DNA of 52,767 nt from Nocardioides sp. PD653-B2 (lineage in GTDB: Bacteria > Actinomycetota > Actinomycetes > Propionibacteriales > Nocardioidaceae): the NCBI RefSeq assembly GCF_002117935.1, contig NZ_BDJE01000045.1:1-52767 (forward strand), written 5' to 3'. The notes below the pieces were generated by a model. The model was not told where the DNA came from. It searched no databases and saw nothing but the letters and a program-made list of their open reading frames with translations. The translations under genes were made by a program, and so were the position numbers. The first letter of the stretch is position 1. The number at the start of each line of letters is the position of its first letter. Shown one piece after another: positions 34,574 to 43,466 of this stretch.

Positions 34574-35374
34574 ATGACGACGCTGCGGGTGGCTGCGGGC
34601 CAGGCGGTCGCGGTCTCCGGCGATCTCGTCGCCAACGTCCGCACGGCGGCGCGGCTGACCGCGCTGGCCGGCTCGCAGGAGGTCCGCCTCCTGGTGCTGC
34701 CCGAGGCGTTCCTGACCGGCTACGACATCGACGCGTTCGCCGGCGCGCTCCCGTCCTCCGAGGACCTCGACGGCCCGTGGCTCGACCCGCTCCGGGCCGA
34801 GGCGGTCGCCGGCGGCGTCACCGTCGTCGTCGGCACCGCGCTCCAGCGCGGCGAGCTGCGCACGCTCGCGCAGATCGTGGTCCGGGCCGACGGCACCGCG
34901 ACCGCGCCGTACGACAAGCAGCACCTCGACGGCCTGGAGAAGCAGTTCTTCACCGCCGGCGACCACGGCGCCTCGATCACGGTCGACGGCGTCGAGCTCG
35001 GCCTGTCCATCTGCTACGACGGCTGCTTCCCCGAGCACGCCGCCGCGGCGGCGCGCGACGGGGCGGTCGGCTACCTCAGCTCGTCGGCGTACTTCCCCGG
35101 CGGCGCCCACCGGCGCGACCTCTACTACCCGGCCCGCGCGCTCGAGAACGGCATGTACGTCGTCTTCTCGGGTCTCACCGGACCGTGTGGCGACATCTCG
35201 TTCATCGGCGGCTCGGCGGTCTACGACCCCGAGGGCCGGCGGGTCGCCGGACTCGTCGAGGAGGAGGGGCTGGCGATCGCCGACCTCGACACCGACGTCG
35301 TCGCCGAGACGCGGGCGACCCACACGATGTTCAGCGACCACCGCGCCGACCTCGGTCCGCGCACGCGTGTCTAG
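34574..35374 (+). CDS. Carbon-nitrogen (nitrilase-superfamily) hydrolase
   Basis: The 266-residue protein has the Glu-Lys-Cys triad of the nitrilase/omega-amidase superfamily: LVLPEAFLTGYD (Glu), APYDKQHLDGLEKQFFTAG (Lys) and LSICYDGCFPE (Cys). Substrates in this family are amides or nitriles, and the exact one is not evident. It starts 7 bases after guaB3 with no own promoter seen, so it probably shares its transcript. Its last 4 bases overlap the converging CapA-like gene. Confidence 0.87.
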   Translation: MTTLRVAAGQAVAVSGDLVANVRTAARLTALAGSQEVRLLVLPEAFLTGYDIDAFAGALPSSEDLDGPWLDPLRAEAVAGGVTVVVGTALQRGELRTLAQIVVRADGTATAPYDKQHLDGLEKQFFTAGDHGASITVDGVELGLSICYDGCFPEHAAAAARDGAVGYLSSSAYFPGGAHRRDLYYPARALENGMYVVFSGLTGPCGDISFIGGSAVYDPEGRRVAGLVEEEGLAIADLDTDVVAETRATHTMFSDHRADLGPRTRV

Positions 35375-36570
35375 TCCTCCACCAGCCCTGCGTTGCGTCC
35401 GACGCCGTCGACGGCCGCGCGGATCGAGGCGAGGTGCGTGCCGGTCGCCCGTCGGATCCGGATCGGGTTGCCGGGCGTGTAGTGGTTCCACTGCGTCGGG
35501 AGGTAGCCGATCCGGCTGACGTCGAACCCGCCGCCCGCACGCTCGGTCAGCTGCAGCTCGACCGTGATGCCCTCGTAGGCGTCGGGACGGCCGGGCTCGC
35601 TCTGCGCGACCATGTTGCCCATGCCGTAGGCGACCCACTTGCCGTTGACCGTGGTGATCGGCTGGACCACGTGAGCGTGCTCGCCGAGCACGACGTCGAT
35701 GTCCGGCGACGCGGTCAGTTGCTTCGCGATCGCGACCTGGTCGGCGTTCGGCAGGTGGTCGTACTCCGTGCCCCAGTGGTAGTGCGCGACCACGATGTCG
35801 GCGCCGGCCTCGCGCGCCCGGTGCGCCTGGGCGAGCAGGCCGTCGACGTCGCCCTCCTGGGAGACCGCCCACTCGTGGCCGGCCGGCAGCACGTACCCGT
35901 TGAGCCCGTACGTCGCCGCGACGATCGCGACCGCCACGCCTTCGTCGGTGGTCACGATGACCGGCTTCCGCCGCTCGGTCGGGCTCCGGAAGGTGCCGAC
36001 GTGGGCGACACCGGCGGCCTCGAGGAGGTCGGCGGTCTCGTCGATGCCGGCGATGCCGGCGTCCATGCTGTGGTTGGACGCGGTGGTGCAGGCGTCCCAG
36101 CCCATGCTGCCGATCCAGGCGGCGATCTGGTGCGGCGCGGCGAAGACCGGATAGCTGTGCAGTGGCTCGCCCGGCGCCGCGATCGGCACCTCCTCGTGGC
36201 AGATCGCCACGTCGGCGGCCGCCACGACCGGCTTCATGTCGGCGAACATCGGGTCGAAGTCGAAGCGCTCACCGGCGCCGGTCCGGGCGTGGTCCTCGGC
36301 CGCACTGGCCCAGACCGTGTTGTGCCAGAGCAGGTCTCCGCTCATCACGATCGACGCCGTACGGCGGGCGGGCGTCGTTGCGGGGTCCGACCCGGACGGG
36401 TCCGGGTCGCCGGGCTCGGTCGCGGAGGGGGTGCCGATGACGGACCGGGTGACGGTCGGCGTCGGTGTCGGGCGGAGCAGCCAGGCGCCGACCAGGGCCG
36501 CCACGAGCAGCGCGGACACCGAGCACAGGGCGGTGATCGCGGCCAGGAGGCGCTGTCGACGGGAGGGCAC
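35371..36570 (-). CDS. CapA-family membrane-anchored phosphoesterase-like protein
   Basis: The 399-residue protein starts GTG with an N-terminal membrane helix (about residues 8-32), then a Pro/Thr/Ser-rich spacer and a PGA_cap/CapA domain. Recognisable segments are IVMSGDLLWHNTVW, ICHEEVPIA, TTASNHSMDAGIAGIDET, VVAHYHWGTEYDHLPN and DVVLGEHAHVVQPITT. These match the metallophosphatase-like fold of the family. CapA is linked to poly-gamma-glutamate export in Bacillus, but no capsule genes are here, so the role is open. Confidence 0.87.
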   Translation of the reverse strand: MPSRRQRLLAAITALCSVSALLVAALVGAWLLRPTPTPTVTRSVIGTPSATEPGDPDPSGSDPATTPARRTASIVMSGDLLWHNTVWASAAEDHARTGAGERFDFDPMFADMKPVVAAADVAICHEEVPIAAPGEPLHSYPVFAAPHQIAAWIGSMGWDACTTASNHSMDAGIAGIDETADLLEAAGVAHVGTFRSPTERRKPVIVTTDEGVAVAIVAATYGLNGYVLPAGHEWAVSQEGDVDGLLAQAHRAREAGADIVVAHYHWGTEYDHLPNADQVAIAKQLTASPDIDVVLGEHAHVVQPITTVNGKWVAYGMGNMVAQSEPGRPDAYEGITVELQLTERAGGGFDVSRIGYLPTQWNHYTPGNPIRIRRATGTHLASIRAAVDGVGRNAGLVED

Positions 36571-36641
36571 ATCCCATTGAACCGGGCCGGGACCCGCGAC
36601 GCCGACACATTGCGGATACAGCGGTTTGCGAGGATGGCCGC

Positions 36642-38384
36642 ATGAGTCCCTCCAGCGCCCTCGGTCCGCAGGCTCGCGACGACTCGCTGGCGGCGATGCG
36701 CGGGCTCTCCGGGCAGGGCGAGCTCGACGTCCTCGTGGTCGGCGGGGGAGTCGTCGGCGCCGGCACCGCGCTCGACGCGGTGACCCGCGGGCTCAACACC
36801 GGCCTCCTCGAGCAGCGCGACCTCGCGAGCGGCACCAGCAGCCGCAGCAGCAAGCTGATCCACGGCGGCCTGCGCTACCTGGAGATGCTCGACTTCGGGC
36901 TGGTCCGCGAGGCGCTCCAGGAGCGCGGGCTCCTGCTCACCCGGCTCGCGCCGCACCTGGTCCGGCCGGTGCCGTTCCTCTACCCGCTGACCCACCGGGG
37001 CTGGGAGCGGCCCTACGTCGGCGCGGGGCTCGCGCTCTACGACGGCATGGCGATGCTCGGCTCGCTGTCCAAGGACGGGGCGGACATGGGGGTGCCCCGG
37101 CACCGGCACCTCTTCCGCCGGCAGGTCGCCCGCATCGCGCCCGACTTCAAGACCGAGTCGATCACCGGCGCGATCCAGTACTACGACTGCCAGGTCGACG
37201 ACGCGCGCCTCGTGGTGACGCTGGCCCGCACCGCGGCCGCCCACGGCGCCCACGTCGCCACCCGGGTGAAGGTCACCGGCTTCCTGCGCGAGGGCGAGCG
37301 GGTCGTCGGCGTCCGCGCCCGCGACCTGGAGCACCAGGTCGACTTCGAGGTCCGGGCCCGGGTGGTGGTCAACGCCGCCGGCGTCTGGACCGACGAGATC
37401 CAGGAGATGGTCGGCGGCCGCGGCTCGCTGCACGTCCAGGCGAGCAAGGGCATCCACCTGGTCGTCCCGCGGGACCGGATCCGTTCCGACGCCGGCTTCA
37501 TCGTCCGGACCGAGACGTCCGTGCTGTTCGTCATCCCGTGGGGCCGGCACTGGATCATCGGCACCACCGACACCCCGTGGAGCCTCGACAAGGCCCACCC
37601 CGCGGCCAGCCGCGCCGACATCGACTACATCCTCGAGCACGTCAACGCGATCCTGCGCGAGCCGCTCGACCACGACGACGTCGAGGGCGTGTACGCCGGC
37701 CTGCGCCCGCTGCTGTCCGGTGAGTCCGAGCCGACGTCGCGGATCTCTCGCGAGCACACGGTGGTCACCCCGGTCCCCGGCCTGGTGATGATCGCCGGCG
37801 GCAAGCTCACGACGTACCGCGTGATGGGCAAGGACGCCGTGGATGCCGCGGCGCACTCGCTCCGCACCACGGTCAGCCACACGACCCGCGACTCGATCAC
37901 CCACCGGGTGCCGCTGGTCGGTGCCGCCGACTGGGAGACCCGCTCCAACCAGCGGGTGCTGCTCGCTCGCCGGTCGGGCCTCCACGTCGCGCGGATCGAC
38001 CACCTGCTCGGCCGCTACGGCGGGCTCGTCGACGACCTGCTCGAGCTCGTCGCCGACCGCCGCACGCTGGCGCTGCCGCTCGAGGGTGCCGAGGACTACC
38101 TGGCGGCCGAGGTCGTCTACGCGGTCACCCATGAGGGTGCCCGCCACCTCGACGACGTGCTCACCCGGCGGACCCGGATCTCGATCGAGACCTTCGACCG
38201 TGGGGTGAGTGCGGCGCCGGCAGTGGCGCGGCTGATGGCCGGCGAGCTCGGCTGGGACGCCGCGCGCACCGCCGACGAGGTCGACCACTACCTGCGCCGG
38301 GTCGAGGCGGAGCGGCAGAGCCAGCTCAAGCTGACCGACCAGGAGGCCGACGAGGCCCGGGTCAGCGTGCCCGACATCGTGTGA
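36642..38384 (+). CDS. glpD: FAD-dependent glycerol-3-phosphate dehydrogenase
   Basis: The 580-residue membrane-associated flavoenzyme oxidises sn-glycerol-3-phosphate to dihydroxyacetone phosphate and feeds the quinone pool. The N-terminal FAD motif is DVLVVGGGVVGAGTALDAVTRG, followed by GTSSRSSKLIHGGLRYLE, a GlpD signature. WIIGTTDTPW and the C-terminal helical cap (DDVLTRRTRISIE) complete the family profile. Start ATG 36642 lies 6 bases after GAGGAT (36630-36635), perhaps leaderless. No glycerol kinase or transporter is adjacent. Confidence 0.95.
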   Translation: MSPSSALGPQARDDSLAAMRGLSGQGELDVLVVGGGVVGAGTALDAVTRGLNTGLLEQRDLASGTSSRSSKLIHGGLRYLEMLDFGLVREALQERGLLLTRLAPHLVRPVPFLYPLTHRGWERPYVGAGLALYDGMAMLGSLSKDGADMGVPRHRHLFRRQVARIAPDFKTESITGAIQYYDCQVDDARLVVTLARTAAAHGAHVATRVKVTGFLREGERVVGVRARDLEHQVDFEVRARVVVNAAGVWTDEIQEMVGGRGSLHVQASKGIHLVVPRDRIRSDAGFIVRTETSVLFVIPWGRHWIIGTTDTPWSLDKAHPAASRADIDYILEHVNAILREPLDHDDVEGVYAGLRPLLSGESEPTSRISREHTVVTPVPGLVMIAGGKLTTYRVMGKDAVDAAAHSLRTTVSHTTRDSITHRVPLVGAADWETRSNQRVLLARRSGLHVARIDHLLGRYGGLVDDLLELVADRRTLALPLEGAEDYLAAEVVYAVTHEGARHLDDVLTRRTRISIETFDRGVSAAPAVARLMAGELGWDAARTADEVDHYLRRVEAERQSQLKLTDQEADEARVSVPDIV

Positions 38385-38394
38385 GGGGTGCGGC

Positions 38395-38462
38395 TGCGGG
38401 TTTCACCGGGTGGCCGCCGAAACCCGCACGACACGCCGGATGCGCGCGGCGAGTCGTGCGGG
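38395..38462. terminator. Overlapping alternative hairpins after glpD
   Basis: TGCGGGTTTC (38395-38404) pairs with GAAACCCGCA (38419-38428), and CCCGCACGAC (38423-38432) pairs with GTCGTGCGGG (38453-38462). The arms overlap at 38423-38428, so the two stems exclude each other. They lie between converging glpD and the AbiEi-like gene and probably end transcription from both sides. Confidence 0.65.
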
Positions 38463-38483
38463 ATCCGGCTGACAAGGTCGCGG

Positions 38484-39440
38484 TCAGGCGGCCCACCGCT
38501 CGCCGCTGAGGGTCGCGGCGATACGTGCGGCCGTCCGCTCCGGGTGGTGGAGATCGGCCCATACGAGCCGGATGCAACGCCATCCCGTCAGGCCGCAGAT
38601 CAGCTCCTCACGGCGCTTCTCGCGCAGGACGGCATCCTCGATCGTCTCGCCGGGACGCCGGAAGCGGCGGTACTTCTCCTTGCCGTCGAACTCCAGGAAG
38701 ACACCCAGAGCGGGCCAGGCGAAGTCGACCCGAGCCACGACTCGCCCCGACCTGTCTCGAATCAGCACCTGCAAGTCCGGCCGAGGGAGGTGCTGCCGCC
38801 ACGCCAGGTGCAGCGTGAGTGACTCGCCGGCAGACTCACATCGTCCGTCTGCCAGCCCGAGCACGATGGGTGCTGTCGCGGTGTTCGGGTCGTACCGCAT
38901 CGCTGCCGCTCGGCGCGCGAGAAGTTCCGGAGTCGTCTCCTGTGCGTGGAGAAGCCCATTGACCGTCACCAGAGCCCGAGGTACGTCGGCGAGGGCGATC
39001 ATGTCGAGCGCTGTTCGAGTGCCGCTCGTCGCCGGTAGTCCACCCCGGACTGTGATGTCCTCCGCGAGGATCGTGCCGCGGTGCTGGACCTTGCCGCCCT
39101 TGCGACGGCCGGCCTTGTGGTCGAGTCGGGCGAGATGGACCTCGTCGCCCATGTCCCAGACCGGGACGCCGTACAGGTCCGCCGCGCTCGGTCCGGCTAG
39201 TGCCGCCGGTGAGCGAGCGCTACGCAACGTCGCGTGCGCCACCAGCTTGCGGCGCTCCGTCTCGTCGAGACCCTGCCAGTAGGCGCCGAAGGTGTAGGCG
39301 CCGTGTCGCAGCCGGTGAAGGTCGCCCCTCCGGGTCATGCGGGTGATGTCGCGATCGTCGTACCCGGCCGCTCTCAGCTCATGGGTCATCAGGACGTGGT
39401 CGTGTCTCAGGTCAATACGGCTCAGCGAGATCGTGGTCAT
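38484..39440 (-). CDS. AbiEi-like antitoxin/DUF559 nuclease-fold protein
   Basis: The 318-residue protein has an N-terminal AbiEi-type winged helix (LRAAGYDDRDITRMTRRGDLHRLRHGAYTFG) and a middle part (TALDMIALADVPRALVTVNGLLHAQ) typical of actinobacterial type IV antitoxin-like proteins. The C-terminal DUF559/Vsr-like domain has RVDFAWPALGVFLEFDGKEKYRR, which supplies a PD-(D/E)xK-style Asp...Glu-x-Lys, and RLVWADLHHPERTAARI. No AbiEii toxin is adjacent. The upstream context lacks a clear ribosome site, so the start at 39440 is provisional. Codon use looks slightly less GC-biased than neighbours, hinting at transfer. Confidence 0.8.
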   Translation of the reverse strand: MTTISLSRIDLRHDHVLMTHELRAAGYDDRDITRMTRRGDLHRLRHGAYTFGAYWQGLDETERRKLVAHATLRSARSPAALAGPSAADLYGVPVWDMGDEVHLARLDHKAGRRKGGKVQHRGTILAEDITVRGGLPATSGTRTALDMIALADVPRALVTVNGLLHAQETTPELLARRAAAMRYDPNTATAPIVLGLADGRCESAGESLTLHLAWRQHLPRPDLQVLIRDRSGRVVARVDFAWPALGVFLEFDGKEKYRRFRRPGETIEDAVLREKRREELICGLTGWRCIRLVWADLHHPERTAARIAATLSGERWAA

Positions 39441-39756
39441 GGGGGAGTGATCGCCGGCGCGCTGGGGCGCGACCCAGGTCGCCGGTCCAGCTGTGGACAG
39501 CGGTGCGCGAGGTGCCGCTGTACACGAAGGCTGGCCAAACGCTCCGAGCTTGCCAGCCAGAGACTGCGCGCCACGCCGTCGCCGTGCGGCGTGGCGCGCC
39601 GGGATCGGCGGCCGGCCGGTGAAACCCCGCCCGAGACCCGCACTGACACGTGTCGCATGACCCAGCCGGCGCATTGACAACTAGAACGTGTTCCACCGAT
39701 GCTGGCGGCATCGCCATGAGACAGACGTCACAGGCAGGTGATCAGGAGGCACGCTC
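39441..39756. promoter_or_regulatory. 316-base divergent intergenic region with palindromes
   Basis: No gene is supported. It contains a 12-base inverted repeat GCGCGCCACGCC/GGCGTGGCGCGC (39566-39577 with 39588-39599), a perfect GACACGTGTC palindrome (39645-39654), and the promoter with a KstR-like box described separately. It separates the AbiEi-like gene from the kinase operon. Confidence 0.6.
39674..39695 (+). promoter_or_regulatory. Kinase operon promoter with KstR-like operator
   Basis: TAGAACGTGTTCCA (39682-39695) fits the KstR consensus TnnAACnnGTTnnA at every fixed position. It begins 2 bases after a -35-like TTGACA (39674-39679), so it would occupy the promoter core. The same 14 bases (39680-39693) recur at 51444-51457. 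Confidence 0.68.
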
Positions 39757-40884
39757 GTGACCCAGGCGCCCCCGCCGGCAGACATGAAGATGCAGCGTTC
39801 CAGCAGGGACGCCAGCACCCTCCCCGCCCGGCTGGCCGACTGGCTCGCCACGCTGCTCCCCGAGGGCGCGAACCCGGTGGTGACGATGCACAGCGGCGTC
39901 GACGCCAACGGCATGAGCTCCGAGACGCTGATCCTCGACGCTGCGTGGACCCGGGACGGCCAGCAGCACCTCGGCCGGTACGTCGCCCGCGTCGCGCCGT
40001 CGCCCGAGGACCTGCCGGTCTTCCCGAACTACGCCCTCCAGGAGCAGTACGACGCCATAAAGGCCGTCGGCGAGCTGACCGACGTACCCGTGCCGGCGGT
40101 GCGCTGGATGGAGCCGACCGGCGAGGTGCTCGGCACGCCGTTCTTCCTGATGGACCGCATCGACGGCGTCGTCCCGCAGGACGTGTTGCCCTACAACTTC
40201 GGCGACAACTGGCTGTACGACGCCTCTCCTGAGGACCAGCGCCGCCTCGAGCGAGCGAGCATCGACGTGCTGGCCCAGCTGCACGCGATCCCGGACGCCG
40301 CGACGACCTTCGGGTTCCTCGAGCCGGACCACCCGGGCTCCACGCTGCTGGCGAAGAACCTCGCCCGCACGCGGGCCTGGTACGACTTCGCCGTCTCCGA
40401 CATCGGCCGTTCCCCGCTCGTCGAGCGCGGTCTCGACTGGCTCGAGGCCCACCTGCCCGACACCGACGAGGCGGTCCTGGTCTGGGGCGACTCGCGGATC
40501 GGCAACATGATGTACGTCGACTTCGAGCCGGTCGCGGTCCTCGACTGGGAGATGGCGGCGATCGGACCACGCGAGCTCGACGTCAGCTGGATCGTCTTCG
40601 CTCACCAGGTCTTCGAGACGATCACCGGGATGCTCGAGCTGCCCGGCATGCCGCACTTCCTGGTCGAGGCCGACGTGGTCGCGGCGTACGAGGAGATCGC
40701 TGGCGTCGAGCTCGGCGACCTGCACTGGTACCACGTCTACAACGCGGTCCAGTGGTGCATCGTCTTCATGCGCACCGGCGCTCGTCAGATCCACTTCGGC
40801 GAGATCGAGCGGCCTGCGGACATCGAGACCCTCTTCCACCACAAGCCGCTCATGGAGCGACTCCTCGGCGAGGCGGGGGCGTGA
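39757..40884 (+). CDS. APH-family phosphotransferase
   Basis: The 375-residue protein kinase-like-fold enzyme is of the aminoglycoside phosphotransferase/choline kinase group. The nucleotide-binding N-lobe leads to FFLMDRIDG, the catalytic loop VLVWGDSRIGNMM (Trp where His is common) and the metal-binding AVLDWEMAAIGP. Members of this subgroup often lie beside acyl-CoA or sterol catabolism genes in actinobacteria and are not known resistance genes. The GTG start has an AGGAGG ribosome site. It is the first gene of a probable operon with the CrtC-like and aldehyde dehydrogenase genes. Confidence 0.85.
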   Translation: MTQAPPPADMKMQRSSRDASTLPARLADWLATLLPEGANPVVTMHSGVDANGMSSETLILDAAWTRDGQQHLGRYVARVAPSPEDLPVFPNYALQEQYDAIKAVGELTDVPVPAVRWMEPTGEVLGTPFFLMDRIDGVVPQDVLPYNFGDNWLYDASPEDQRRLERASIDVLAQLHAIPDAATTFGFLEPDHPGSTLLAKNLARTRAWYDFAVSDIGRSPLVERGLDWLEAHLPDTDEAVLVWGDSRIGNMMYVDFEPVAVLDWEMAAIGPRELDVSWIVFAHQVFETITGMLELPGMPHFLVEADVVAAYEEIAGVELGDLHWYHVYNAVQWCIVFMRTGARQIHFGEIERPADIETLFHHKPLMERLLGEAGA

Positions 40885-40886
40885 CG

Positions 40887-41993
40887 ATGAGCGGCATCAG
40901 CCCACTGGACGAGTTCCCGCTGCACCAGGCCCCGCTGCCGCTGGCGTGGGCCCACAGCAGCGACCGCAACTTCTACGACCGGTCGTACTTCAACGCCCAC
41001 GACCGCAGCGGCGAGATCATGGTGGTCACCGGCCTGGGCTACTACCCCAACCTCGGCACCAAGGACGCGTTCGTCCTGGTGGCGCGCCACGGTACGCAGA
41101 CCGCGGTGCACCTCTCCGACCTGATCGACCAGGACCGGATGAACCCGCACGTCGGCGCCTACCGGATCGAGGTGCCCGACCCGCTGAACAAGGTCCGGGT
41201 CGTCCTCGAGGAGACCGAGGGGATGTCCCTCGACCTGACGTGGGAGGGGACCTGCCCCGTCATCCAGGAGCAGCCACACATCCTGCGCTCGGGCAGCCGG
41301 GTCACCCTCGACGCCCAGCGCTTCGCGCAGCTCGGCACCTGGAGCGGCACCATCGTGATCGACGGCGAGGAGATCGCCGTCGACCCGGCGACCTGGCTCG
41401 GCAGCCGCGACCGCTCCTGGGGGATCCGCCCCGTGGGGGAGGCGGAGCCCCCGGGGGCACCGGCCGACCCGCCGTTCGAGGGCATGTGGTGGCTCTACGT
41501 GCCGATGCAGTTCGAGGACTTCGCCGTCTGCCTGATCATCCAGGAGGACCCGGACGGCTTCCGCACCCTCAACGACTGCACCCGGGTGTGGAAGGACGGT
41601 CGCGTCGAGCAGCTCGGCTGGCCGCTGGTCGACATCCACTACGCCTCCGGCACCCGGACGCCGACCGGGGCGACCATCCGCTGCACCACCCCCGAGGGCA
41701 AGCCGCTGGTGCTCGAGGTCGAGTCGCGGCTCGCCGTCCCGCTCCACGTCGGCGGCGGGTACGGCGGCGACCCGGACTGGATCCACGGCGCGTGGAAGGG
41801 CGCGGACTTCGCCGAGCGGGTCACCTACGCCATGGACGACGACGCGGTGCAGGGTCGTTTCATGTTCGGCTGCGTCGACCACGTCGGCCGGGCCACCGCC
41901 GACGGCGCCGAGGGCTTCGGCCTCTTCGAGCACTTCTGCATCGGACGGCACGACCCGTCCGGCTTCACCGACTTCTTCGCCCTCGCCCCCTGA
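40887..41993 (+). CDS. CrtC/AttH-like (DUF7064-type) protein of unknown function
   Basis: The 368-residue soluble protein has no signal peptide. The segment WLGSRDRSWGIRPVGEAEPPG resembles the G-x-RDRSWG motif of hydroxyneurosporene synthase/AttH-like double-lipocalin proteins. Other notable parts are FNAHDRSGEIMVVTGLGYYPNLGTKDAF and MWWLYVPMQFEDFAVCLIIQED. A lipid or terpenoid ligand is plausible. The ATG at 40887 is used; GTG 40881 would overlap the kinase stop (GTGA) and is equally possible. It sits between the kinase and the aldehyde dehydrogenase in one operon. Confidence 0.75.
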   Translation: MSGISPLDEFPLHQAPLPLAWAHSSDRNFYDRSYFNAHDRSGEIMVVTGLGYYPNLGTKDAFVLVARHGTQTAVHLSDLIDQDRMNPHVGAYRIEVPDPLNKVRVVLEETEGMSLDLTWEGTCPVIQEQPHILRSGSRVTLDAQRFAQLGTWSGTIVIDGEEIAVDPATWLGSRDRSWGIRPVGEAEPPGAPADPPFEGMWWLYVPMQFEDFAVCLIIQEDPDGFRTLNDCTRVWKDGRVEQLGWPLVDIHYASGTRTPTGATIRCTTPEGKPLVLEVESRLAVPLHVGGGYGGDPDWIHGAWKGADFAERVTYAMDDDAVQGRFMFGCVDHVGRATADGAEGFGLFEHFCIGRHDPSGFTDFFALAP

Positions 41994-42017
41994 CCGCCCG
42001 AACCCCAGGAGAACCAC

Positions 42018-43457
42018 GTGAGCCTCGACCAGAGCACCCTCTTCATCGACGGCGAGTGGGCAGCCCCCGCCACCAGCGACACGATCCGGGTCGTCTCGCC
42101 CCACTCCGAGCAGGTCGTCGCGACGGTGCCCGAGGGCAGCAAGGCCGACATCGACGCCGCCGTCGCGGCCGCGCGCCGCGCCTTCGACTCCGGCCCCTGG
42201 CCGCGGATGACACCGGAGGAGCGCATCGACGTCGTCCAGAACTTCTCGAACCTGTACGCCGGCAAGATGGGCGACATGGCCGAGATCATCTCGACCGAGA
42301 TGGGCTCCCCGTTGTCGTTCTCCAACCTCGCCCAGGCGCCGGCGCCGTGGATGCAGATCGAGGCGTTCTTGACCATCGCCCGCTCCTTCCCGTGGGAGGA
42401 GACCCGCGCCGGCTCGCTCGGCGAGGTGATCGTGCGCCACGAACCCGTCGGCGTCGTCGCGGCCATCCCGCCGTGGAACGTCCCGCAGTTCACGATCATG
42501 TCCAAGCTGATCCCGGCCCTGCTCGCGGGCTGCACGATCGTCATCAAGCCCGCGCCCGAGACCCCGCTCGACACCTACCTGATGGCGGACCTGCTCCAGG
42601 AGGCCGGCGTGCCTGCGGGCGTCGTCAACATCGTGGCCGCCGGCCGTGAGGTAGGCGAGCACCTGGTCGCGCACCCGGGCATCGACAAGGTCGCCTTCAC
42701 CGGCTCGACGGCCGCCGGCCGCAAGATCGGCGCGGTGTGCGGCGAGCAGCTCAAGCGGGTCTCCCTCGAGCTCGGAGGCAAGTCCGCCGCGATCGTCCTC
42801 GACGACGCCGACCTCGCCGCCACCGTCGAGGGGCTGAAGTTCACCGCCCTGATGAACTCCGGCCAGGCCTGCGTCGCGCAGACCCGGATCCTGGCGTCGC
42901 GGGCCAACTACGACAACGTGGTGGACGCGCTCGCCGCCGGCGTCGGTGCCATGCAGGTCGGCGACCCGCTCGACCCGGCCACCGAGATCGGCCCGATGGT
43001 CGCGCAGCGCCAGCAGGAGCGGGTCGAGAAGTACATCGCGCTCGGCCAGGAGGAGGGCGCCCGCGTCGTCCTCGGCGGCAACGGCATGCCCGACGGGCTG
43101 TCGTCGGGCTGGTACGTCCGGCCGACGATCTTCGCCGACGTCGACAACGGCATGCGGATCGCGCAGGAGGAAATCTTCGGGCCGGTCCTGTCGGTGATCG
43201 CGTTCGACGACGTCGACGACGCCGTCCGGATCGCCAACGACTCCGAGTACGGGCTGGCGGGCACCGTGTGGACCGGCGACGTGGAGGCCGGGCTCGATGT
43301 CGCCCGCCGGGTCCGCGCCGGCACGTACGGCGTCAACACCTACACGATGGACTTCGCGGCGCCCTTCGGCGGCTTCAAGAACTCGGGCGTCGGCCGCGAG
43401 TTCGGCCCCGAGGGCCTGGCGCAGTACACCGAGCTGAAGTCGATCTACAAGCCCTGA
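42018..43457 (+). CDS. NAD(P)-dependent aldehyde dehydrogenase
   Basis: The 479-residue enzyme is of the ALDH superfamily and oxidises an aldehyde to the acid. It has VGVVAAIPPWNVPQFTIMSKLIPALLAGCT (Rossmann entry), VAFTGSTAAGRKIG, VSLELGGKSAAIVLDDAD with the catalytic Glu, NSGQACVAQTR with the nucleophilic Cys, and EEIFGPVLSVIAFD. The substrate is not evident. The GTG start has CAGGAGA upstream. It is the third gene in the KstR-box operon, so a sterol- or lipid-derived aldehyde is a reasonable guess. Confidence 0.93.
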   Translation: MSLDQSTLFIDGEWAAPATSDTIRVVSPHSEQVVATVPEGSKADIDAAVAAARRAFDSGPWPRMTPEERIDVVQNFSNLYAGKMGDMAEIISTEMGSPLSFSNLAQAPAPWMQIEAFLTIARSFPWEETRAGSLGEVIVRHEPVGVVAAIPPWNVPQFTIMSKLIPALLAGCTIVIKPAPETPLDTYLMADLLQEAGVPAGVVNIVAAGREVGEHLVAHPGIDKVAFTGSTAAGRKIGAVCGEQLKRVSLELGGKSAAIVLDDADLAATVEGLKFTALMNSGQACVAQTRILASRANYDNVVDALAAGVGAMQVGDPLDPATEIGPMVAQRQQERVEKYIALGQEEGARVVLGGNGMPDGLSSGWYVRPTIFADVDNGMRIAQEEIFGPVLSVIAFDDVDDAVRIANDSEYGLAGTVWTGDVEAGLDVARRVRAGTYGVNTYTMDFAAPFGGFKNSGVGREFGPEGLAQYTELKSIYKP

Positions 43458-43466
43458 CCCAGCCGG

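Noticed and set aside
39757..40884. Aminoglycoside resistance gene
   Set aside because: The fold is shared, but the subgroup sits in a catabolic operon under a KstR-like box and nothing points to antibiotic substrates.
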